Source: Candidatus Galligastranaerophilus gallistercoris (GTDB lineage Bacteria > Cyanobacteriota > Vampirovibrionia > Gastranaerophilales > Gastranaerophilaceae). Taken from it: a stretch of 6,971 nucleotides of DNA. The translations under genes were made by a program, and so were the position numbers. Below are positions 1 to 5,924 of the stretch, piece by piece. Below the pieces are notes generated by a model. That model had not been told where the DNA came from. It worked only from the letters and a program-made list of their open reading frames with translations, and did not search any database. The stretch covers positions 1 to 6,971 of the forward strand of contig DVJH01000133.1 in NCBI GenBank assembly GCA_018710795.1, in the 5' to 3' direction. Numbering within the stretch: the first letter of the stretch is position 1; the number at the start of each line of letters is the position of its first letter.

Positions 1-481
1 CTTTGAAACAATCAGAGCAAGAGTTAACAAATTAAGAGAACTTGAAAGCTTTATCGAATCGGGCGCCGCTCAAAAATTGCCGAAAAAAGAAGTTGCACAA
101 TTAAATAGACAATTGGCAAAACTTTCAAAAACTTTAGGCGGTATTAAAGAAATGAAAGGTATGCCCGACATTGTTTTTGTTGTTGATCAGGGTAAAGAAT
201 TAATTGCAATCAAAGAAGCAAATAAATTAAATATCCCCGTTATCTGCCTTGCGGATACAAACGCAGACCCTGACGGAATCGATTATTTAATCCCCGGAAA
301 CGACGATGCCATAAGAAGTATTAAACTCGTTGCTTCAAAAATAGCGGATGCTGTTTTGGAAGGTAAAGAATTAAGACAAAACAAAGCAACCGCAGGCAAA
401 ATCGAAAAAATCGAAGCTAAAGACGCAGGCGTTGAAGAAGCAAACGCAGAATCGGAAGCAAAAGAAGAACAAACGGTATAA
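1..481 (+). CDS. rpsB: 30S ribosomal protein S2, 3' part (5' end outside window)
   Basis: Partial gene. The frame is open from base 2, so about 159 C-terminal codons are present and roughly the first 105-110 are missing. uS2 binds the 30S subunit near the head-body junction and is needed to load S1. Diagnostic stretches are visible: the LGGIKEMKGMPDIVFVVD block, IAIKEANKLNIPV, and the DTNADPDGIDYLIPGNDDAIRS block, which closely match E. coli S2 from memory. An in-frame TTG at 77 is internal and is not the start, because conserved S2 sequence (FETIRARVNKLRELE) lies before it. After the conserved end (GKELRQ) comes a tail of about 33 residues rich in Lys, Glu and Ala, ending in EEQTV; acidic or low-complexity tails are common in S2. 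tsf follows 65 bases downstream, the usual bacterial order. Confidence 0.97.
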   Translation, partial: FETIRARVNKLRELESFIESGAAQKLPKKEVAQLNRQLAKLSKTLGGIKEMKGMPDIVFVVDQGKELIAIKEANKLNIPVICLADTNADPDGIDYLIPGNDDAIRSIKLVASKIADAVLEGKELRQNKATAGKIEKIEAKDAGVEEANAESEAKEEQTV

Positions 482-495
482 AAGTTACAAGTTTT

Positions 496-530
496 GGGGT
501 AAAGTTCAAAACTTTGCCCCTTTAATTTTA
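496..530 (+). terminator. Attenuator-like hairpin between rpsB and tsf
   Basis: An 11-bp stem (496-506 with 510-520) closes on a CAA loop and contains one T-G (U-G) pair. It is GC-rich at the base (GGGG/CCCC) and is followed by TTTAATTTTA. This resembles a weak intrinsic terminator placed inside the rpsB-tsf operon. tsf has no obvious promoter of its own in the 65-base gap, so the hairpin probably allows partial readthrough, lowering EF-Ts relative to S2, or it protects the upstream 3' end. The structure is seen directly; the function is inferred. Confidence 0.6.
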
Positions 531-546
531 TAAAAGGAGTAGAACT

Positions 547-1428
547 ATGGAAATTAAAGCCTCAATGGTAAAAGAATTAAGAGATAAAACCGGTGCAGGC
601 ATGATGGATGCTAAAAAAGCCCTTGTTGAAGCAAACGGCGATATGGAAAAAGCAAGCGAAATCTTAAGACAAAAAGGTATAGCTTCAGCCGATAAAAAAA
701 TGGGCAGAATTGCCGCAGAAGGTGTTGTTTCTACATATATTAAAGGCAACACGGGCGCTATGGTTGAAGTAAACTGCGAAACGGATTTTGTTGCCAAAAA
801 CGAAGGTTTTAAAGCTCTTGCAAATGAAATTGCAAAAGTAATCGTTGATAAAAACCCCGAAAATCTTGATGCCTTAAATAAAGCCCAAACCTCGGACGGA
901 ACCGTTGTTGAAGAATATATTAAAGCTCAAATCGCAAAAATCGGCGAAAAAATTACCATAAGAAGATTTACAAGATATGATGATGATTCAATGGTTTCAA
1001 CATACGTTCACAATAATAAAATCGGCGTTTTGCTTGAAGTTAAAGCTCAAAACGATAACGATGAAACAAGAACGATTGCAAAAGACATTTGTCTTCATAT
1101 AGCATCTTCCGCTCCCGAATTTGTTTCAAGAGAACAAATTCCCGCTGAAGTCATTGCCGAAGAAAAAAGAATTGAAATGGGCAAAGAAGACCTGGCCAAA
1201 AAACCCGAAAACATCAGAGAAAAAATTGTTGAAGGAAGAATTAATAAATTAATGGCTTCAAGATGTCTTTTGGAACAACCCTTCGTTAAAAACCCCGATG
1301 AAACCGTTGAACAGTTAATTCAAGGCAAAATGACGGTTGTTAAATTTGAAAGATACGTTTTAGGCGAGGGTTTAGAAAAAAGACAGGATAACTTTGCCGA
1401 AGAAGTAATGAATCAAATCAAAGGTTAA
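547..1428 (+). CDS. tsf: Translation elongation factor Ts
   Basis: EF-Ts is the cytoplasmic guanine-nucleotide exchange factor that recycles EF-Tu-GDP to EF-Tu-GTP. The 293-residue length is close to the usual ~280-300. Residues 1-55 form the N-terminal UBA-like domain (KELRDKTGAGMMDAKKAL). The exchange motif CETDFVA lies at 77-83, with Asp80 and Phe81 at the positions that in E. coli intrude into the EF-Tu magnesium/nucleotide site. The repeated core of the dimerisation region includes YVHNNKIGVLLEV (153-165). The tail LLEQPFVKNPDETV (241-254) is typical of the family. The ATG start is fixed by an AAAGGAG ribosome binding site at 533-539 and by the N-terminus matching the family. The gene is cotranscribed with rpsB, and a strong terminator follows it, so pyrH and frr, which often come next, are not in this transcript. 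Confidence 0.98.
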   Translation: MEIKASMVKELRDKTGAGMMDAKKALVEANGDMEKASEILRQKGIASADKKMGRIAAEGVVSTYIKGNTGAMVEVNCETDFVAKNEGFKALANEIAKVIVDKNPENLDALNKAQTSDGTVVEEYIKAQIAKIGEKITIRRFTRYDDDSMVSTYVHNNKIGVLLEVKAQNDNDETRTIAKDICLHIASSAPEFVSREQIPAEVIAEEKRIEMGKEDLAKKPENIREKIVEGRINKLMASRCLLEQPFVKNPDETVEQLIQGKMTVVKFERYVLGEGLEKRQDNFAEEVMNQIKG

Positions 1429-1473
1429 TTTTAAAAAACGATAAAACATTTGTTTTTAAAATTTAATATTTAT

Positions 1474-1503
1474 AAAAAACCGTCTTTATAAAGACGGTTT
1501 TTT
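1474..1503 (+). terminator. Intrinsic terminator after tsf (bidirectional form)
   Basis: A perfect inverted repeat, CCGTCTTT (1480-1487) with AAAGACGG (1490-1497), is flanked by six A before and six T after (1498-1503). The stem is strong and the T-run follows directly. It ends the rpsB-tsf transcript. The flanking A/T runs make it able to act in both directions. Confidence 0.93.
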
Positions 1504-1540
1504 ATTCGGTAAATTTATTTAAATTTTTTTGTAAATCCCC

Positions 1541-1586
1541 TTTTTTGAGGGATTAAAAATATGTAATAATAAAAAGGTACCTTTTT
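1541..1586 (+). promoter_or_regulatory. Tentative promoter and palindrome upstream of the pilin-like gene
   Basis: The 112 bases between the tsf terminator and the pilin-like gene are very AT-rich. The best -10 candidate is TG-T-AATAAT (1562-1570), an extended -10 form with a T-rich stretch about 18 bases upstream (1541-1546) as a poor -35. Directly downstream is a perfect 16-bp palindrome, AAAAAGGTACCTTTTT (1571-1586), which would cover the start point and could be an operator. A small inverted repeat AATCCC/GGGATT (1534-1539, 1549-1554) lies just before. Promoter matches in such AT-rich DNA are weak evidence. Confidence 0.3.
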
Positions 1587-1615
1587 TATGTAACAGATAA
1601 AAATGCGGATGTAAT

Positions 1616-2350
1616 ATGATTAAAAAATACGCTTTCACGCTTGCCGAAGTTTTAATAACCCTTGCCGTAATCGGAATTGTTGCGGCATTATCAATTCCTT
1701 CCGTTATTTCAAACACCCAGCAGCAGGAATTTAAAACGGGTTTAAGAAAAGCGGTAAGTGTTTTAAACAGTGCAATTGTAATGGGAAAAGCACTGGACAG
1801 CGAATCTCCTTATGATAATGCAAATTTGTTCGGTTATATGGCGGCGCATATGTCAATTCTAAGGACAACCACAAGGGCCGAATTTGATTATTACGTCATA
1901 TACCCCGGCGATTCAAGCCCCTGGAGAAACACCGCTTTTTATACGACGGACGGTATGAAATTTGAATTCAGAAGAGGAAGAACACAGGCAGACTTCCCTT
2001 TGTATGAAAACCCTTCAATCAATGTCTGTACTCTTGCAATGAGCGGAGAATACAACCAGTACGGCGGTGAAAGCCCCGGAGGTTCCTGCGGCGGCTGCGG
2101 TTCAATGGGGCTTCCGAATAATCCCGATGAAACAACGAAACCGCCCTGCCTTGTAATGGTTGACGTTAACGGCGACAGAGGTCCGAATCCCGCCAATGCA
2201 AGGTGTCTTGAAGCGTGGTGCTCGACCCCGTATAAATTTTCAACCCCGGACGGCTCAAGGTTGACCGATATGTTTACCATTATGGTAACCGATAAAGAAG
2301 CCATTCCATACGGAACTGCGGCTCAAAAAGCCATGTATAATGCTAAATAA
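1616..2350 (+). CDS. Stand-alone prepilin-like (type II secretion/type IV pilin N-methylation) protein
   Basis: A 244-residue exported protein with a class III prepilin signal: a short basic leader (MIKKYA), then FTLAE with the conserved Glu at +5, then a hydrophobic helix (about 7-31). The prepilin peptidase would cut between Ala6 and Phe7; Ala replaces the usual Gly at -1. The rest is a soluble head with six cysteines (138, 158, 161, 178, 197, 202), a Gly/Cys-rich loop containing CGGCG (158-162), and a DVNGDRGPN motif (183-191) whose Asp/Asn spacing resembles a calcium-binding loop. The substrate and role are unknown. It could be a minor pseudopilin or a surface protein using the type IV pilus machinery for export. 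No other pilus gene is adjacent, and the gene is flanked by translation genes. The ATG start has only a weak GGA (1607-1609) six bases upstream, but the signal sequence fixes it. No clear terminator follows directly. Confidence 0.85.
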   Translation: MIKKYAFTLAEVLITLAVIGIVAALSIPSVISNTQQQEFKTGLRKAVSVLNSAIVMGKALDSESPYDNANLFGYMAAHMSILRTTTRAEFDYYVIYPGDSSPWRNTAFYTTDGMKFEFRRGRTQADFPLYENPSINVCTLAMSGEYNQYGGESPGGSCGGCGSMGLPNNPDETTKPPCLVMVDVNGDRGPNPANARCLEAWCSTPYKFSTPDGSRLTDMFTIMVTDKEAIPYGTAAQKAMYNAK

Positions 2351-2399
2351 TAACCGATTGCATATTAATTTTCTTTATTATAAAATCATTTTGACTCAC

Positions 2400-2429
2400 T
2401 TGAAAACCTCTGTGCAGATAAAATTAAAT
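2400..2429 (+). promoter_or_regulatory. rpsT: Candidate rpsT promoter
   Basis: TTGAAA (2400-2405, five of six to the -35 consensus) is followed after 18 bases by TTAAAT (2424-2429, four of six to the -10). A second -35-like TTGACT sits at 2391-2396, but its spacing to GATAAA (2417-2422) is 20 bases, which is long. Either would give a leader of roughly 80 bases before rpsT. The evidence is sequence match only. Confidence 0.4.
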
Positions 2430-2434
2430 ACTGT

Positions 2435-2467
2435 TCTTGAAGGCTGAAACTTCAGATTTCGGTTTTT
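2435..2467 (+). promoter_or_regulatory. Leader with alternative hairpins upstream of rpsT
   Basis: Two overlapping hairpins are possible. One pairs 2435-2442 (TCTTGAAG) with 2450-2456 (CTTCAGA), with one bulged T. The other pairs 2440-2449 (AAGGCTGAAA) with 2457-2466 (TTTCGGTTTT), using several G-U pairs and followed only by a short T-run. They share bases and so cannot form together. The second could act as an attenuator in the rpsT leader or as a weak terminator for the pilin-like gene, which otherwise has none. The structures are read from sequence; the function is inferred. Confidence 0.35.
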
Positions 2468-2517
2468 AGAGCACAAACAAAGTATTTACGTTTATCAAAA
2501 CAGAAAGGAAAAACAAA

Positions 2518-2787
2518 ATGGCAAATATTAAATCAGCTAAAAAAAGAGTTCTTGTAGCAAAAAGAAATGAAGAAAGAAACGTTGCTTTCAAATCTTCAAT
2601 TAAAACCGCCGTTAAAAAAGCTTTGGCTTTGGCAAACGCAGAAGACAAAGAAGCCCTGAATGCCGCATTATCAAAAGTATACCAATTATGCGACAAAGCG
2701 GTTTCAAAAGGAATTCTTCACAAAAATACCGCTGCAAGAAAAAAATCCAGATTAACGGTTGCAATTAATAAATTGCAAGCCAAATAG
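2518..2787 (+). CDS. rpsT: 30S ribosomal protein S20
   Basis: bS20 is a primary 16S rRNA-binding protein in the body of the 30S subunit. The 89 residues match the usual ~85-90. The protein is highly basic and helical throughout. Hallmarks are the N-terminal MANIKSAKKRVLVAKRNEERN and the C-terminal HKNTAARKKSRL stretch (68-79). One cysteine (58) is present, without known meaning. The ATG start is supported by AAAGGAA (2504-2510) with eight bases of spacing after AGGA and by agreement with family N-termini. It appears to be its own transcription unit, with a promoter candidate in the preceding gap and a strong terminator after it. S20 is autoregulated in E. coli; the hairpins in this leader may have a similar role but that is not shown. 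Confidence 0.97.
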   Translation: MANIKSAKKRVLVAKRNEERNVAFKSSIKTAVKKALALANAEDKEALNAALSKVYQLCDKAVSKGILHKNTAARKKSRLTVAINKLQAK

Positions 2788-2809
2788 CAAATTTAAACAA
2801 TGCTGTTTT

Positions 2810-2841
2810 AAAACCGGACGAGTCATTAACGTCCGGTTTTT
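2810..2841. terminator. Shared terminator between rpsT and the convergent histidine kinase gene
   Basis: An 11-bp perfect stem (AAAACCGGACG 2810-2820 with CGTCCGGTTTT 2830-2840) closes on a nine-base loop. The T-run 2837-2841 serves rpsT. On the minus strand the same stem ends in TTTT and would terminate the kinase gene, whose stop codon (2840-2842) overlaps its base. Confidence 0.92.
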
Positions 2842-3823
2842 AATTTTCCGTGTATTTAACGGGAAGAATAATTCTGAATATTGAACCTTCCCCTTTTTTG
2901 GATTCGACTTCAATCGAACCTTTGTGTTTTTTTACTATTTTATTTGAAAGATAAAGCCCGAGGCCCGTTGAAACCCTTGTGGATTTATCGGTAAGAGAAT
3001 AATATTTGTTAAAGATTTTTTGAATTTCTTCTTCATTAATGCCGTCGCCGAAATCAATAACGTCGATTGAAAAATTATCCGCCGTTTTATTCAGATGGAT
3101 GTCGATTTTATTTGAATTTTTGCCGTGAACAAGCGCATTAATCACTAAATTATTTAAAACTCTTTTAATTAAAAACTTGTCAAAATCGGCCTTTATATCA
3201 TTGCATCCGAAATACAAATTTATTTGTTTACCGTTTGAAGATGCAAGAGTTTTTGCGCCTTCAATATAATCTTCTATAAAGCTTACAACGTCGATATCAT
3301 ATTCAACATTAAGCACTATCCCCGTATATTCCATTTTGTATGTTTCAAGCATTGATTCGACCATTTCTTTAAGGTCATTGTTTGATTCTTTTAATTTTAA
3401 AATAACTTCTTTTTGAATGTCTTCAAGTTTTCCGAATTTATCGGATAAAAATAAATCATAAGTTTTGTCCTGTGCGATAATGGGAACCTTCAGGTCATGG
3501 GTAAGCGCTGCAATAAATTCTTCTTTTAAATTATAATTTTCTTTTTCTTTTTCCCTGTATTCCGTTATGACAAGATCTCTGTCGCAGATACTTTCAAAAA
3601 GGCTGTTTAAGCTTTTATACAGCCCTAATTTGTCATTTTTATCGGGGATTTTAATCTGAAAATTTCCGTATCTTGCGGAGTTAATTTTATTTTTTGCAAA
3701 ATTGATATAATCCCTGAGCGCCGCATTTTCTCTTGTTTTCAGAATAAGACTGATAAGCAGAAAACCGCCCGAAATCGATACTATAAAAACAATGACGCCC
3801 GTTAATACAAGTAAAATTTCCAT
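2840..3823 (-). CDS. Orphan membrane sensor histidine kinase (HAMP-like, HisKA, HATPase_c)
   Basis: Two-component histidine kinase: it autophosphorylates on His and passes the phosphate to an unidentified response regulator. The likely ATG start is complement of 3821-3823 (327 residues); an in-frame TTG two codons upstream (3829) is the alternative. Neither has a clear ribosome binding site. Numbered from the TTG: one transmembrane helix (about 5-30), a HAMP-like linker (about 38-90), the H-box ALTHDLKVPI with His111, an N-box RVLNNLVINALVHG (Asn227, Asn231), G1 box DFGDGI (259-264), F-box IFNKYY (272-277), and G2 box GLGLYLSNKI (289-298). All catalytic boxes are intact. Only a few residues precede the membrane helix, so there is no external sensor domain; the input may be membrane-borne or come from a partner. 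No response regulator lies in the window. It is convergent with rpsT and divergent from dnaK. Confidence 0.9.
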   Translation of the reverse strand: MEILLVLTGVIVFIVSISGGFLLISLILKTRENAALRDYINFAKNKINSARYGNFQIKIPDKNDKLGLYKSLNSLFESICDRDLVITEYREKEKENYNLKEEFIAALTHDLKVPIIAQDKTYDLFLSDKFGKLEDIQKEVILKLKESNNDLKEMVESMLETYKMEYTGIVLNVEYDIDVVSFIEDYIEGAKTLASSNGKQINLYFGCNDIKADFDKFLIKRVLNNLVINALVHGKNSNKIDIHLNKTADNFSIDVIDFGDGINEEEIQKIFNKYYSLTDKSTRVSTGLGLYLSNKIVKKHKGSIEVESKKGEGSIFRIILPVKYTEN

Positions 3824-3830
3824 ACGCAAA

Positions 3831-3841
3831 ATTGTATCATA
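3831..3841 (-). promoter_or_regulatory. Candidate -10 region for the histidine kinase gene
   Basis: Read on the minus strand, TATGAT (3841 to 3836, five of six to consensus) overlaps TACAAT (3836 to 3831). No good -35 is seen; TTTTAA lies 17 bases upstream of TATGAT. With TATGAT the start point would fall near 3829, leaving a leader of only a few bases before the ATG at 3823, which fits the missing ribosome binding site. The region is AT-rich, so chance matches are likely. Confidence 0.3.
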
Positions 3842-3898
3842 TAAATCAGCCGCAAAATTTAAAATATTAAAATATTAATTTTTTGTTTATTTTTTAAG

Positions 3899-3940
3899 CT
3901 TCATGAAATAACGGTGTTAAATTTATTATATCTGATGAAG
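3899..3940 (+). promoter_or_regulatory. Probable dnaK promoter region with an inverted repeat
   Basis: The 151-base gap between the kinase start and dnaK must hold the dnaK promoter. TATTATATC (3924-3932) offers -10 candidates; TTCATG (3900-3905) lies 18 bases before TATTAT but is a poor -35. CTTCAT (3899-3904) and ATGAAG (3935-3940) form a six-base inverted repeat around this region. No CIRCE element (the HrcA operator TTAGCACTC-N9-GAGTGCTAA) is present. A tandem AAAATATT repeat (3861-3876) lies further upstream. Confidence 0.3.
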
Positions 3941-3974
3941 TTAATGAAAATAAACATAAAAGGAGTATTGCATT

Positions 3975-5822
3975 ATGGCTAAAACAATAGGTATAGACCT
4001 CGGAACGACAAACTCCGTTGTTGCGGTTATGGAAGGCGGCAAACCGACCGTTATCGCCAATGCGGAAGGTTCAAGAACAACCCCTTCCATTGTAGGTTTT
4101 TCAAAATCCGGTGAAAGATTGGTCGGGCAATTGGCTAAACGTCAGGCAATTTTAAACCCCGACAGAACGATTATCTCAATCAAACGCCATATGGGCGAAG
4201 ATTACAAGAAAAATATTGACGGCAAAGATTATACACCGCAGGAAATTTCTGCAATGATTTTAAGAAAACTTGCAGACGACGCTTCAAATTATTTGGGCGA
4301 AAAAGTAACCTCTGCGGTTATTACGGTTCCTGCATATTTTAACGATGCTCAAAGACAGGCAACAAAAGACGCAGGCAAAATTGCAGGTTTGGACGTTCTT
4401 CGTATCGTAAACGAACCGACGGCGGCCGCTCTTGCATACGGTCTTGAAAAAGATAAAACCGAAAAAGTTCTGGTATTTGACTTAGGCGGCGGTACGTTCG
4501 ATGTTTCTATTCTTGAAATCGGCGACGGCGTTCATGAAGTTTTATCTACATCAGGTGATACGCACCTCGGCGGCGATGATTTTGACCAGAAAGTTATGGA
4601 CTGGCTGTGCGATGAATTTAAAAAACAGGAAGGCATTGACCTCAAAAACGATAAACAGGCAATGCAAAGACTTAAAGAAGCGGCGGAAAAAGCAAAATGC
4701 GAATTATCTTCCGTAGTTGAAACAAATATCAACCTTCCGTTTATAACGGCTGACGCTAACGGTCCCAAACACCTTGATATTTCTTTAACAAGAGCTAAAT
4801 TTGAAGAATTATGCCACGATTTGCTTGAAAGATGCAAAACGCCTGTTGAACGCGCAATTAAAGATGCGGGCATTTCAAAAAGCGATATAAATGAAGTTGT
4901 CTTAGTCGGCGGTTCGACAAGAATTCCTGCCGTTCAGGCATTGGTTAAAGAATATACCGGCAAAGAACCCAACCAGTCGGTCAACCCCGATGAAGTCGTT
5001 GCGGTCGGTGCCGCAATTCAGGCCGGTGTTCTTGCGGGCGAAGTTAAAGATATAGTCCTTTTGGACGTAACGCCTTTAACACTCGGTATTGAAACCTTGG
5101 GCGGAGTTATGACTCCTCTTGTACAAAGAAACACAACAATCCCCGTTTCAAAATCGCAAGTGTTCTCTACCGCGGATGATAACCAAACGGCCGTTGATAT
5201 TCACGTTTTGCAGGGTGAAAGACCGATGGCAAGGGATAATAAATCTTTAGGTATGTTCAGACTTGACGGTATACCGCCCGCAATGAAAGGTATGCCTCAA
5301 ATTGAAGTAACATTCGATATTGACGCAAACGGTATCGTAAATGTTACGGCTAAAGATAAAGCAACAAATAAAGAACAAAAAATAACGATTACAAATTCTT
5401 CAAACCTTTCAGAAGCCGATATAGATAAAATGGTTAAAGAAGCGGAAGCAAACGCTCAGGAAGATAAGAAGAAAAAAGAAGAAGCAGAAACGAGAAACAA
5501 TGCTCAAAGCATGATTTCGGCAGCTGACAGAATCGTTAAAGATTTTGAAGGTAAAATCTCGGATTCCGATAAATCAAAACTTGAAGAACAAAAAGAAGCT
5601 CTTAAAAAAGCTCTTGATGAAAATAAACCCTTTGAAGAAGTTAAAAAATTATCGGAAGACCTTCAGCAGACAATGTATGCAATAAGTCAGGCGGCTTATG
5701 CACAAGTCCAGCAGGAAGGACAATCCGCACAAAACGATAATGCATCATCCGGCAGCGAAAATAATTCGGACTCAAAAGCAAATAATGACGATGTAATAGA
5801 TGCCGAATTTACCAAAAACTAA
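3975..5822 (+). CDS. dnaK: Molecular chaperone DnaK (Hsp70)
   Basis: ATP-driven cytoplasmic chaperone working with DnaJ and GrpE. The nucleotide-binding domain covers about 1-358, with the phosphate-1 loop IDLGTTNS (7-14), Lys70, VPAYFNDAQRQATKDAG (118-134), FDLGGGTFD (168-176), Thr196 in DTHLGGDDFD (195-204), and VGGSTRIPA (311-319). The linker VLLDVTPL is at 361-368. The substrate-binding beta domain follows (about 370-475), then a helical lid (about 478-580), then a low-complexity tail ending in DDVIDAEFTKN. All catalytic positions look intact. At 615 residues it is shorter than the ~638 of E. coli, because the stretch after RHMG (71-74) lacks the ~24-residue insert of Gram-negative DnaK. 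The ATG start has AAAGGAG (3959-3965) nine bases upstream. Unlike many genomes, grpE and dnaJ are not adjacent; the gene appears monocistronic, with tandem terminators behind it. Confidence 0.98.
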   Translation: MAKTIGIDLGTTNSVVAVMEGGKPTVIANAEGSRTTPSIVGFSKSGERLVGQLAKRQAILNPDRTIISIKRHMGEDYKKNIDGKDYTPQEISAMILRKLADDASNYLGEKVTSAVITVPAYFNDAQRQATKDAGKIAGLDVLRIVNEPTAAALAYGLEKDKTEKVLVFDLGGGTFDVSILEIGDGVHEVLSTSGDTHLGGDDFDQKVMDWLCDEFKKQEGIDLKNDKQAMQRLKEAAEKAKCELSSVVETNINLPFITADANGPKHLDISLTRAKFEELCHDLLERCKTPVERAIKDAGISKSDINEVVLVGGSTRIPAVQALVKEYTGKEPNQSVNPDEVVAVGAAIQAGVLAGEVKDIVLLDVTPLTLGIETLGGVMTPLVQRNTTIPVSKSQVFSTADDNQTAVDIHVLQGERPMARDNKSLGMFRLDGIPPAMKGMPQIEVTFDIDANGIVNVTAKDKATNKEQKITITNSSNLSEADIDKMVKEAEANAQEDKKKKEEAETRNNAQSMISAADRIVKDFEGKISDSDKSKLEEQKEALKKALDENKPFEEVKKLSEDLQQTMYAISQAAYAQVQQEGQSAQNDNASSGSENNSDSKANNDDVIDAEFTKN

Positions 5823-5841
5823 TCTTTGTCGATTAACCGAT

Positions 5842-5877
5842 AAAATGCCTCTTAAATTGTTTTAAGAGGCATTTTTT
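5842..5877 (+). terminator. Intrinsic terminator after dnaK (first of two)
   Basis: A 15-bp perfect stem (5842-5856 with 5861-5875; core ATGCCTCTTAAA/TTTAAGAGGCAT) closes on a four-base loop TTGT and ends in six T (5872-5877). It starts about 20 bases after the dnaK stop. It is a strong rho-independent terminator. Confidence 0.95.
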
Positions 5878-5888
5878 GTATATATGTT

Positions 5889-5924
5889 AAAAAGACGCTA
5901 AATTTTTACATAGTGTCTTTTTTT
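5889..5924 (+). terminator. Second tandem terminator after dnaK
   Basis: AAAAAGACGCTA (5889-5900) pairs with TAGTGTCTTTTT (5911-5922), 12 bp with one G-T pair, closing on a ten-base loop, followed by a run of seven T (5918-5924). It lies 11 bases after the T-run of the first terminator. The A-run before the stem means it could also work on the minus strand. Its loop holds the probable -35 of the next gene. Confidence 0.75.

Noticed and set aside
77..79. TTG as a start codon for a 134-residue protein
   Set aside because: Conserved S2 sequence continues upstream in the same frame to the window edge, so this is an internal codon of rpsB.
528..797. Minus-strand open frame opposite the start of tsf
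   Set aside because: It lies entirely across the conserved EF-Ts N-terminus and the hairpin, with no recognisable domain. It is a shadow of tsf.
1939..2304. Minus-strand open frame of 121 codons opposite the pilin-like gene
   Set aside because: It is Pro/Gly-rich through reverse reading of the Gly/Cys loop, has no family resemblance, and sits under a gene with a clear prepilin signal.
2391..2396. TTGACT as the main -35 of rpsT
   Set aside because: It matches well, but the nearest usable -10 is about 20 bases away; the TTGAAA at 2400 has better spacing. Kept only as an alternative.
3861..3876. Tandem AAAATATT repeat in the kinase-dnaK gap
   Set aside because: Only two short AT-only copies, expected by chance in this composition; too far from either promoter candidate to be assigned a role.
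4501..4873. Alternative frames on both strands inside dnaK
   Set aside because: They overlap invariant DnaK motifs and have no plausible start signals or domains.
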